Positions 1-5,595 of a stretch of DNA of 6,266 bases are shown one piece after another. The translations under genes and the position numbers were made by a program. Below the pieces are notes generated by a model. It had not been told where the DNA came from. It ran no database searches and saw only the letters and a program-made list of their open reading frames with translations. The DNA is from Alphaproteobacteria bacterium (GTDB lineage: Bacteria > Pseudomonadota > Alphaproteobacteria > Caulobacterales > Caulobacteraceae): positions 1 to 6,266 of the forward strand of contig JAHINZ010000440.1 in the NCBI GenBank assembly GCA_018895795.1, written 5' to 3'. Each line of letters starts with the position of its first letter. The stretch's first letter is position 1.

Positions 1-694
1 CGACTACATCGCCAAGACCCTGAAGCCGGAAAGCTCCAAGACCATCGAGCTGGGCGCTCGCTATCGTAACGAGCGCTTCCAGGGCGTCGCCGCCGTCTAT
101 CACGTCACCTTCGACAACCGTCTGCTGGCCGCCAGCACCGCCGCCCCGATCCTGGGCCTGCCAGCCGTTCTGTCGAACGTCGGTTCGGTCGAGACCAAGG
201 GCCTGGAACTGGCCGGCACCTACAAGCTGACCGACGCCTGGAGCCTCTACGGCGCCTACACCTACAATGACTCCAGCTATCAGGACGACGTGTTCGACGG
301 TACGGGCGCGGTGACCTACCGCACCAAGGACAAGACCGTCGTCAATACGCCCAAGAACATCTTCAAGGGCGAGCTCTCGTTCGACCAGGGCGGCTTCTAC
401 AGCAAGCTGGGCGTCGCCTATACCGGCGAACGCTACTACACCTACGAGAACATCGGCGGCCTGGCCCCCTCCACCACGGTGGCCGACCTGACCCTGGGCT
501 ACCGGTTCGGCGACGACAACGCCTGGACCAAGGGCCTGGAGATCCAGGCCAACATCACCAACCTGACCGACGAGGACTATATCTCGACCATCGGTTCGGG
601 CGGGTTCGCCAAGAACGACGCCGCCGGCACGGCCCAGACGGTGCTGACCGCCCCGCCGCGTCAGTTCTTCGTCTCGGTGAAGAAGGCGTTCTAG
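1..694 (+). CDS. TonB-dependent outer-membrane receptor, C-terminal part (5' end outside window)
   Basis: This is the last 230 codons of a TonB-dependent receptor; the frame is open from base 2 and ends at TAG 692-694. The family forms a 22-stranded outer-membrane barrel that imports ferric chelates, vitamins, sugars or other scarce ligands using TonB/ExbBD energy. What is visible is barrel only: alternating aromatic/polar strands, the LKPESS..IELGAR stretch near the start, NVGSVETKGLE around codons 59-69, NITNLTDEDYIS around codons 185-196, and the C-terminal strand RQFFVSVKKAF ending in Phe, the usual Bam recognition residue. The plug and TonB box lie upstream of the window, so the ligand cannot be read. 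The neighbouring exported phosphatase suggests a phosphorylated ligand or a phosphate-linked role, but a terminator separates the two genes, so this is only a hint. Codon use matches the rest of the window. The family call is secure; the substrate is unknown. Confidence 0.93.
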   Translation, partial: DYIAKTLKPESSKTIELGARYRNERFQGVAAVYHVTFDNRLLAASTAAPILGLPAVLSNVGSVETKGLELAGTYKLTDAWSLYGAYTYNDSSYQDDVFDGTGAVTYRTKDKTVVNTPKNIFKGELSFDQGGFYSKLGVAYTGERYYTYENIGGLAPSTTVADLTLGYRFGDDNAWTKGLEIQANITNLTDEDYISTIGSGGFAKNDAAGTAQTVLTAPPRQFFVSVKKAF

Positions 695-717
695 GCCTTT
701 CACCCGCGTCAAGCTTG

Positions 718-744
718 GGGCCGGGAGGAGACTCCCGGCCCTTT
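718..744 (+). terminator. Rho-independent terminator of the TonB receptor gene
   Basis: A perfect 10-bp GC-rich stem (718-727 GGGCCGGGAG paired with 732-741 CTCCCGGCCC) closes on a GAGA loop of the GNRA type and is followed by TTTGTCGTT. It starts 24 bases after the receptor stop codon. The U-run is short (three T, then GT), as is common in high-GC genomes, so termination may be partial. Confidence 0.8.
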
Positions 745-767
745 GTCGTTCAAGCTCGCGTCAAAAC
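743..767 (+). promoter_or_regulatory. Candidate housekeeping promoter for the PhoD-like gene
   Basis: TTGTCGT (743-749), a 10-base spacer and GTCAAAAC (760-767) resemble the Caulobacter sigma-73 pattern as I recall it (TTGaCgS, 10-14 bases, GCtANAWC): 5 of 7 and 6 of 8 positions counting the free one. It sits in the only space between the upstream terminator and the gene. Transcription from it would begin at about 773-774, on or next to the ATG. The match is by eye and could be chance; partial readthrough from the receptor gene is the alternative. Confidence 0.25.
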
Positions 768-771
768 GAGG
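768..771 (+). promoter_or_regulatory. Shine-Dalgarno GAGG that favours a GTG start at 780
   Basis: GAGG ends two bases before ATG 774, too close for efficient pairing, and eight bases before the in-frame GTG at 780-782, a good spacing. It therefore supports the downstream GTG, unless the message is leaderless from ATG 774. Either choice keeps the Tat motif. Confidence 0.45.
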
Positions 772-773
772 AA

Positions 774-1892
774 ATGCCCGTGACCGACCTGTCCCGCCGC
801 AGCGCCCTGGGCCTGTCGGCCGCCGCCCTGGCCGTTGCTCCGGCCGCGCGCGCCGCCACCGTCGATGCCCCCCACCCGGCGCTGGATCGCGCCCTGACCC
901 GCATCGCCTTCGGCTCCTGCGCCAACCAGTCCAAGGACCAGCCGATCTGGGACGCGATCCTGGAGCAGAAGCCCGACCTGTTCGTGTTCCTGGGCGACAA
1001 TATCTATGCCGACACCCGCGACCCCAAGGTGATGGCGGCCAAGTACGCCACCCTGGCGGCCAAGCCGGGCTTCAAGCGCCTGCGCGACACCACGCCGGTC
1101 ATCGCCATCTGGGACGACCACGATTTTGGCGAGAACGACGCCGGCGGCGACTATCCGATGAAGGTCGAAAGCCGTCGACAGTTCTGCGACTTCTGGGGCG
1201 AGCCGGCGAACTCGGCGCGCCGCACGCGCGACGGGGTCTATGCCGCCTATGTCTTCGGCCCCGACGGCCGGCGGGTGCAGATCATCCTGCCGGACCTGCG
1301 CTGGAACCGCACGCCGCTGGTCGAGAAGACCTTCAAGGGCGGCTACAAGGCCTGGGCCGTGGGACACGGCCTGACCGGCCAACTGACGCCCGGCCCCTAT
1401 GACCGCATCCCCGATCTGGACGCCACCATGATCGGCGAGCCGCAATGGGCCTGGCTGCACGAGCAACTTCAGGAACCGGCCGATCTGCGGATCTTCGGCT
1501 CCAGCCTGCAGGTGCTGGCCGACTTCCCCGGCTGGGAGGGTTGGATCAACTACGCCAACGACCACCAGCGCCTGTTCGACACGATCCGCCGTACGCGGGC
1601 CGAGCGCCTGTTCTGCATCAGCGGCGACACCCACTACGCCGAGATCTCGACCCTGAACAACAACGTCCCCTATCCGATCTGGGACGTCACCTCCTCGGGC
1701 CTGACCGAGGTCTGGCCCGTGACCCCGCCCAATGCCCGCCGCGTCTCGCCGGTGCTGCGCGAGCGCAATTTCGGGATGATCGAGATCAATTGGAGCAGCG
1801 CCGCGCCCCTGGTCACGGTGCGGATCCACGACGAGAAGGGCGCGGTGAAGATCACTCAGGTAGTGGATACGGGGACCCTTAGGGTCGCTTGA
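774..1892 (+). CDS. Tat-exported PhoD-like metallophosphatase (alkaline phosphatase D family)
   Basis: A 372-residue secreted phosphomonoesterase/phosphodiesterase of the PhoD type (purple-acid-phosphatase-like fold), acting in the periplasm or at the cell surface. A twin-arginine signal is clear: SRRSALG at residues 7-13, a short Ala/Leu core, and likely cleavage after the ARA at 25-27. Family motifs follow in order: FGSCAN (46-51), GDNIYAD (74-80), WDDHDFGEND (113-122) and GDTHYAE (284-290). By motif alignment Cys49, Asp75 and Tyr78 correspond to the iron ligands of Bacillus PhoD, and Asp114-Asp117 and His287 belong to the remaining metal/active site. The protein is shorter than Bacillus PhoD (about 580) and lacks its N-terminal beta domain, going straight from signal peptide to catalytic domain. 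Start: GAGG at 768-771 lies only two bases from ATG 774 but eight bases from an in-frame GTG at 780, so the protein may begin VTDLSRRS. The final dozen codons use codons rare elsewhere here (GTA, GGG, CTT, AGG). The exact substrate cannot be read. Confidence 0.92.
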   Translation: MPVTDLSRRSALGLSAAALAVAPAARAATVDAPHPALDRALTRIAFGSCANQSKDQPIWDAILEQKPDLFVFLGDNIYADTRDPKVMAAKYATLAAKPGFKRLRDTTPVIAIWDDHDFGENDAGGDYPMKVESRRQFCDFWGEPANSARRTRDGVYAAYVFGPDGRRVQIILPDLRWNRTPLVEKTFKGGYKAWAVGHGLTGQLTPGPYDRIPDLDATMIGEPQWAWLHEQLQEPADLRIFGSSLQVLADFPGWEGWINYANDHQRLFDTIRRTRAERLFCISGDTHYAEISTLNNNVPYPIWDVTSSGLTEVWPVTPPNARRVSPVLRERNFGMIEINWSSAAPLVTVRIHDEKGAVKITQVVDTGTLRVA

Positions 1893-1895
1893 CCC

Positions 1896-1947
1896 CTTGC
1901 CCCCTACGGATCGCTTCGCGATCGTCTTCCCCCGGAGGGGGAAGACG
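1896..1947 (+). repeat. REP-like palindromic repeat unit, left copy
   Basis: The unit starts with CTTGCCCCC (1896-1904), carries a small hairpin (GATCGC 1909-1914, loop TTC, GCGATC 1918-1923) and ends with a strong hairpin (CGTCTTCCCCC 1923-1933, loop GGA, GGGGGAAGACG 1937-1947; 11 bp perfect). It is an inverted partner of the unit at 1965-2009: same ends and same order of hairpins, with the variable small hairpin differing. In RNA it may also end or stabilise the phosphatase message; there is no T-run. Confidence 0.75.
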
Positions 1948-1964
1948 AAACGCGCTGATCTCAT

Positions 1965-2009
1965 CTTCCCCCTCCGGGGGAGGAGCGCCGCAGGCGCGGC
2001 GGGGGCAAG
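1965..2009 (-). repeat. REP-like palindromic repeat unit, right copy (inverted)
   Basis: Read on the minus strand this is CTTGCCCCC (2001-2009), a small hairpin (GCGCC/GGCGC at 1985-1997 with a 3-base loop), then a hairpin on a CCCCC/GGGGG core at 1965-1984. The 20-base hairpin segment matches that of the left copy (1925-1944) at 19 of 20 positions. The small internal hairpin has a different sequence but the same place and shape, indicating selection on structure or a mobile-repeat family. The copies are separated by a 20-base spacer (1945-1964). Confidence 0.75.
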
Positions 2010-2032
2010 TCACAGGCGCTACACTTTCCCTG

Positions 2033-2060
2033 CTGACAACAGCTCCGCGCGCGCATAGCG
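2033..2060 (+). promoter_or_regulatory. Weak candidate promoter for the dipeptidyl peptidase gene
   Basis: CTGACAA (2033-2039), 13 bases, then GCATAGCG (2053-2060) is the nearest match to a housekeeping promoter in the short stretch between the repeat pair and the gene. The -35 half is good, the -10 half poor. It would give a leader of only a few bases before ATG 2070, consistent with the absence of a Shine-Dalgarno sequence there. Confidence 0.2.
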
Positions 2061-2069
2061 TCCCGCGCC

Positions 2070-4283
2070 ATGATCAGACCCTCGCTTACCGCCCTCGCGG
2101 CGTGCCTCGCCCTGTCATCGCCGGTTCTGGCGGAAAAGCTGCCCCCGGAACGCGTCTTCGCCGATCCTGGCCTGAACGGTCCCACGGCCAAGGGCGTGGC
2201 CCTGTCGCCCGACGGCAAGCGCGTCACCTATCTGAAGGCCAAGGCCGACGCCGCCAATGTCCAGGACCTGTGGGCGGCCGACGTCAAGGGCGGCGAGCCC
2301 TATCGCCTGATCGACTCCGCGGCCCTGTCGTCGGGCGCCAAGGAACTGTCGGAGGCCGAGAAGGCCCGCCGTGAACGGGCCAGGGTGTCATCGCGCGGCA
2401 TCGTCGAATACAGCTGGGACAGCCAGGGCCGCTTCATCCTGGTGCCGCTGGACGGCGACCTCTATCTGGACAGCGTCGCCGACGGCAAGGTCAGCCGCCT
2501 GACCGAAACCCCCGGCGACGAGGTCGACGCCAAGGTCTCGCCCAAGGGCGGCTTCGTCAGCTATGTCCGCGACCAGAACCTCTATCTGAAGCCGATCACC
2601 GGCGGGGCCGAACGGGCCCTGACCACCGACGGCAAGGACACCCTGTCGTTCGGCGTCGCCGAGTTCATCGCCCAGGAAGAGCTTGACCGCTTCACCGGCT
2701 ACTGGTGGTCGCCCAGCGAAAGTCAGATCGCCTACACGCGCGTCGATGAGAGCGGCGTCGACATCGTGCCGCGCGCCGATATCGGCCCGGGCGGCGCTAC
2801 CGTGGTCAACCAGCGCTATCCCCGCGCCGGCCGGCCCAACGCCGTGGTCGACCTGTTCGTTCAGGGTCTGGCCGACGGCAAAACGGTGCAACTGGATCTG
2901 GGCGCCGACAAGGACATCTATGTCGCCCGCGTCGACTGGTCGGCCGACGGCAAGACCCTGTATGTCCAGCGACTCAGCCGCGACCAGAAGACCCTCGACC
3001 TGATCGCCTTCGACCCCGCCACCGGCCAGGGCAAGATCGTCCTGACCGACACCGACGCCCATTTCATCGAAGTCACCGACGACTTCCAACCGCTAAAGGA
3101 CGGCTCGTTCCTGTGGTCGTCGGAAAAGTCAGGCTTCAACCATCTGTATCGCTACGCCGCCGACGGCAAGCTGATCGCCCAGCTCACCCAGGGCGACTGG
3201 CCGGTCGCCGCGATCGAGGGCGTCGACCAGAAGCGTCAGGTCGTGATCTTCGGCGCCTCGATCGACACGCCGCTGGAGCGCCGCCTCTATGAGGTCTCTT
3301 ACACAAAGCCTGGCAAGCCCAAGGCCCTGACCCCGGCCGGCGGCTGGTGGACGGCCAAGGTGGCGCCCAACGGCGCCTTCGCCGGCTCGTATAACGATCC
3401 CAAGACCCCGCCCCAGACCGCGCTCTACGCCCCCGACGGCAAGCGCGTGCGCTGGATCGAGGAGAACAAGCTGGCGCAGGGTCACCCCTACTGGCCCTAC
3501 GCCTCGACCCTGACCACGCCGGAATATGGTGAGCTGAAGGCCGCCGACGGCGAGATCCTGCACTATTCGATCCTCAAGCCGTCCGACTTCGACCCGGCGA
3601 AAAAGTATCCGGCCATCGTCTCGGTCTATGGCGGCCCGCACGTCCAGCGGGTCAACAAGACCTGGCAGAGCGCCAGCGAACGCACCTATGTCGAGGCCGG
3701 CTACATCATCTTCAAGCTGGACAATCGCGGCAGCGCCAACCGCTCGGCCAAGTTCAAGCGCGCCCTGGATCGCCGCCTGGGCACGGTGGAGGTCGAGGAC
3801 CAACTGGTCGGGGCCGCCTATCTGAAGACCCTGCCCTATGTCGACGCCGACAATCTTGGCGTGGTGGGCTGGTCGTACGGCGGCTTCATGACCCTGATGC
3901 TGATGACCGCCGACAACAGCCCGTTCAAGGCCGGCGCGGCCGGCGCGCCACCCACCGAATGGGGCCTCTACGACACCGCCTATACCGAGCGCTATATGGG
4001 CAAGCCCGAGGAAAATAAGGATGGCTACGCCCGCTCCGACATCCTCAATCGCCTGGACAGTCTGAAGCCCGGCAGCCTGCTGCTGCTGCACGGCATGGCC
4101 GATGACAACGTGATCTTCGAGAACAGCACCCGGGTGATGGCGGCCCTGCAGAAGAAGGCCATCCCGTTCGAAATGGCGCTCTATCCCGGCGAGCGCCACA
4201 GCGTCGGCGGCAGCAAGAGCAAGGGCCTCAGCGTATTGCGGACCCATCTGGAGTTCTTCGGCCGCAAGCTGAAGGGGCAGTAG
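2070..4283 (+). CDS. Exported dipeptidyl peptidase IV (S9B serine peptidase)
   Basis: A 737-residue periplasmic exopeptidase expected to release Xaa-Pro (or Xaa-Ala) dipeptides from peptide N-termini. A Sec signal (MIRP.., hydrophobic core, cleavage probably after VLA at 21) confirms ATG 2070. Residues about 35-450 form the DPP IV beta-propeller, with repeated blade motifs such as SPDGKRVTYL, YWWSPSESQIAYTRVDES and SADGKTLYV. Residues about 490-735 form the alpha/beta-hydrolase domain. The catalytic set is complete: nucleophile Ser602 in GWSYGGF, Asp678 in GMADDN, His710 in ERHSVGG; the Ser-to-His spacing (108, against 110 in human DPP4) and Asp-to-His spacing (32, equal) fit. Tyr520 in VYGGPH matches the oxyanion tyrosine. 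Glu203-Glu204 in AQEELDR match the double-Glu motif that holds the substrate amino terminus, which separates it from oligopeptidase B and acylaminoacyl peptidases. Length is normal for bacterial DPP IV. No Shine-Dalgarno sequence is visible. It probably serves peptide nutrition, with the exported amidase downstream a possible functional partner. Confidence 0.95.
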   Translation: MIRPSLTALAACLALSSPVLAEKLPPERVFADPGLNGPTAKGVALSPDGKRVTYLKAKADAANVQDLWAADVKGGEPYRLIDSAALSSGAKELSEAEKARRERARVSSRGIVEYSWDSQGRFILVPLDGDLYLDSVADGKVSRLTETPGDEVDAKVSPKGGFVSYVRDQNLYLKPITGGAERALTTDGKDTLSFGVAEFIAQEELDRFTGYWWSPSESQIAYTRVDESGVDIVPRADIGPGGATVVNQRYPRAGRPNAVVDLFVQGLADGKTVQLDLGADKDIYVARVDWSADGKTLYVQRLSRDQKTLDLIAFDPATGQGKIVLTDTDAHFIEVTDDFQPLKDGSFLWSSEKSGFNHLYRYAADGKLIAQLTQGDWPVAAIEGVDQKRQVVIFGASIDTPLERRLYEVSYTKPGKPKALTPAGGWWTAKVAPNGAFAGSYNDPKTPPQTALYAPDGKRVRWIEENKLAQGHPYWPYASTLTTPEYGELKAADGEILHYSILKPSDFDPAKKYPAIVSVYGGPHVQRVNKTWQSASERTYVEAGYIIFKLDNRGSANRSAKFKRALDRRLGTVEVEDQLVGAAYLKTLPYVDADNLGVVGWSYGGFMTLMLMTADNSPFKAGAAGAPPTEWGLYDTAYTERYMGKPEENKDGYARSDILNRLDSLKPGSLLLLHGMADDNVIFENSTRVMAALQKKAIPFEMALYPGERHSVGGSKSKGLSVLRTHLEFFGRKLKGQ

Positions 4284-4293
4284 GGACAGCCCT

Positions 4294-4327
4294 CCCATGC
4301 GCGCGACGATTGCGCCGCGCGCATGGG
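4294..4327 (+). repeat. Perfect 12-bp inverted repeat after the dipeptidyl peptidase gene
   Basis: CCCATGCGCGCG (4294-4305) and CGCGCGCATGGG (4316-4327) are exact inverted copies around a 10-base loop, starting 11 bases after the TAG. As RNA this is a very stable hairpin, but no T-run follows (TGCGACAAATTGCG), so it is not a standard terminator. It may be a Rho-assisted end, a 3'-end stabiliser or a protein-binding palindrome. Confidence 0.6.
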
Positions 4328-4410
4328 TGCGACAAATTGCGCGTTCCGATTGACCATTTGCCGCAGCCCTCAGGCGTGAAGCGCTCGCTATTGTCATCGG
4401 TGCCGATGTG

Positions 4411-4415
4411 AGGAG
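4411..4415 (+). promoter_or_regulatory. Strong ribosome binding site of the small acidic ORF
   Basis: AGGAG lies six bases before ATG 4422 and is the best Shine-Dalgarno sequence in the window. It is the main evidence that the 68-codon ORF is translated. Confidence 0.7.
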
Positions 4416-4421
4416 TGCGCC

Positions 4422-4628
4422 ATGACCAAGTCCACCGAAGAAGCCGTCGAATGGCTGATCGACGCCGTAAAGGTCGCGCTTGAGGACGGTCGCGCATCCG
4501 AGTCGGACATCGAGGAATGGCTTCTGGCGGCGATCATGCTGGAGGAGATGGGTCTGGACGAAGACCTCGACGCGCGCGAGGCCCTGACGTTTTCGGCCTG
4601 GATGAATTCGGCGACGACCCTCCATTAG
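4422..4628 (+). CDS. Small acidic hypothetical protein (68 residues)
   Basis: I do not recognise a family. The protein is predicted soluble and largely helical, with no signal peptide or membrane segment. It has 17 Asp/Glu against 4 Lys/Arg (net about -13), two amphipathic stretches (residues about 5-22 and 27-43), a DEDLD acidic cluster at 46-50, and three tryptophans (11, 33, 60). Support for its reality: an AGGAG six bases before the ATG, regular codon use, no significant overlap with neighbours, and its own 138-base upstream gap. An acidic small helical protein could be an adaptor, a partner-binding regulator or a DNA-mimic-like protein, but nothing here decides between these. It lies 91 bases before the thioesterase start, so co-transcription is possible. 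Confidence is in its being a gene, not in a role. Confidence 0.75.
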   Translation: MTKSTEEAVEWLIDAVKVALEDGRASESDIEEWLLAAIMLEEMGLDEDLDAREALTFSAWMNSATTLH

Positions 4629-4683
4629 GGGGCTTCCGAAGCAGCGTGTCGCCAAGGGGTAGGGAAGAGCGGCGATCTCCCTC

Positions 4684-4689
4684 TTGACT
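4684..4689 (+). promoter_or_regulatory. TTGACT -35-like element upstream of the thioesterase
   Basis: TTGACT stands 36 to 31 bases before ATG 4720, exactly where a -35 box would lie if transcription began on the start codon. The -10 region (about 4704-4713) is a poor match. The same TTG opens the reading frame, but it has no suitably spaced Shine-Dalgarno sequence, so a regulatory role is at least as likely as a start-codon role. Confidence 0.25.
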
Positions 4690-4719
4690 TCCGTAGCGAA
4701 AGAAAACGAACCTCCGGGC

Positions 4720-5502
4720 ATGACTGCCTATACCGACCTGATCGCCGGCCTCACCGCCACCGAAGCCGGCCACACGGCCCATGTCACCGACGACTGGAAG
4801 CAAGGCCGCACCACCTATGGCGGCCTGTCGGCGGCCCTGTGTCTCGAGGCCGCGACGCGGACGATCCCGGACGCCCCGCCCCTGCGCTCGGGCCAGTTCG
4901 CCTTCATCGGCCCGGCGGCTGGGGAGCTGGCGATCCAGACCCAGGTGCTGCGCCAGGGCAAGTCGACCCTGTTTGTCGGCGTCGACCTGATCGGCGAGCA
5001 AGGCCTGGCCACCCGGGCCATCCTGACCTTCGGCGCGGCCCGCCAGTCGCTGGTGTCGCACAGCGACCTGCCCTGCCCCGTGGTCGCGCCGCCGGCGGAC
5101 TGCGCGTTCTTCTTCCCGCCCGGATCGGGTCCCGGCTTTTCCGGTCAGTTCGAGGTCAAGATGGCCGGCGGCGCGCGACCGCTGTCGGGCCAGCCGCCGG
5201 AATACCTGCTGTGGATCCGTCATCGCGACCCCGCCGCCCGCTCCCTGGCGGCCCTGATCGCCCTGGCCGACACGCCGCCGCCGCCGGCCATGACCCTGTT
5301 CCCGAAATTCGGCCCGATCTCGACCATGACCTGGTCGCTCGACATCGTCGGCCTGCCCGATCCCGAGGATGACGGCTGGCGCCTGCTGCGCAGCACGGCC
5401 GAGACCATTGGCGACGGCTATTCGACCCAGGGGATGATGCTGTGGGATGCGAGCGGCCAGCCGCTGATCGCGGCGCGACAGAACGTGGCGGTGTTTGTCT
5501 GA
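4720..5502 (+). CDS. TesB-like acyl-CoA thioesterase (double-hotdog, 4HBT_3 type)
   Basis: A 260-residue cytoplasmic thioesterase-family protein expected to hydrolyse acyl-CoA thioesters to free acid and CoA. Two hotdog halves are recognisable: residues about 10-110 (DDWKQGRTTYGG helix entry, then SGQFAFIGPAAGELAIQ and a TRAILTFGAA strand) and about 140-258 (YLLWIRHRD to ARQNVAVFV). Residues matching the E. coli TesB set Asp/Thr/Gln can be picked out: Asp184 in LADTPPPP, Thr202 in ISTMTWS and Gln254 in AARQNVAVF, with Thr-Gln spacing of 52 against 50 in TesB. This alignment is by eye. The length is a little under TesB (286). I chose ATG 4720 because homology begins just after it; the frame also extends to TTG 4684 (12 more residues), which has no spaced Shine-Dalgarno sequence. 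ATG 4720 has none either, so the message may be leaderless. The acyl substrate is unknown, and the neighbours give no fatty-acid pathway context. Confidence 0.85.
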   Translation: MTAYTDLIAGLTATEAGHTAHVTDDWKQGRTTYGGLSAALCLEAATRTIPDAPPLRSGQFAFIGPAAGELAIQTQVLRQGKSTLFVGVDLIGEQGLATRAILTFGAARQSLVSHSDLPCPVVAPPADCAFFFPPGSGPGFSGQFEVKMAGGARPLSGQPPEYLLWIRHRDPAARSLAALIALADTPPPPAMTLFPKFGPISTMTWSLDIVGLPDPEDDGWRLLRSTAETIGDGYSTQGMMLWDASGQPLIAARQNVAVFV

Positions 5503-5545
5503 CCGCAGAGGATAGGCTTGGCGATCGCGTGATTTTGCCTTCATC

Positions 5546-5571
5546 CTGCCGCCTGTTCGGTCGACTATGAC
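5546..5571 (+). promoter_or_regulatory. Candidate housekeeping promoter for the amidase gene
   Basis: CTGCCGC (5546-5552), 11 bases and ACTATGAC (5564-5571) match the Caulobacter-type pattern TTGaCgS / GCtANAWC at 5 of 7 and 6 of 8 positions (counting the free one). A start near 5577 would give a leader of about 19 bases that contains the weak GGGA (5585-5588) ahead of ATG 5596. Judged by eye only. Confidence 0.35.
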
Positions 5572-5595
5572 GTCGGCCCGCTTTGGGAAATCCGC

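Noticed and set aside
730..734. GANTC (CcrM-type methylation site) in the terminator, and others at 4500-4504 and inside genes
   Set aside because: Scattered sites match chance frequency and none lies in a convincing promoter position.
743..1402. 219-residue Arg/Pro-rich plus-strand frame overlapping the phosphatase
   Set aside because: It is an out-of-frame reading of the phosphatase gene with typical Arg/Pro/Gly shadow composition.
750..1964. 404-residue open frame on the minus strand opposite the phosphatase
   Set aside because: It is antisense to a gene with clear catalytic motifs, rich in Gly/Ala/Val/Arg as expected for a high-GC shadow frame, and shows no recognisable domain.
2112..2118. 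CTGTCAT, resembling a Pho-box half-site
   Set aside because: Only one half-site, no second copy 4 bases later, and it lies inside the signal-peptide codons of the peptidase.
4350..4355. TTGACC as a -35 box for the small ORF
   Set aside because: No acceptable -10 element lies 10-18 bases downstream; the nearest (GCTATTGT at 4387) is too far away.
4632..4642. Short hairpin GCTT-CCG-AAGC after the small ORF
   Set aside because: The stem has only four base pairs and no T-run, so it is expected by chance at this base composition.
4684..4719. TTG 4684 as the thioesterase start, adding 12 residues
   Set aside because: No Shine-Dalgarno sequence at proper distance, and the extra residues do not resemble the family start; ATG 4720 is preferred.
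3129..4721. 530-residue minus-strand frame across the peptidase 3' half and the small ORF
   Set aside because: Composition is that of an antisense shadow of GC-rich codons, and it covers two genes and an intergenic gap with no domain or ribosome site.
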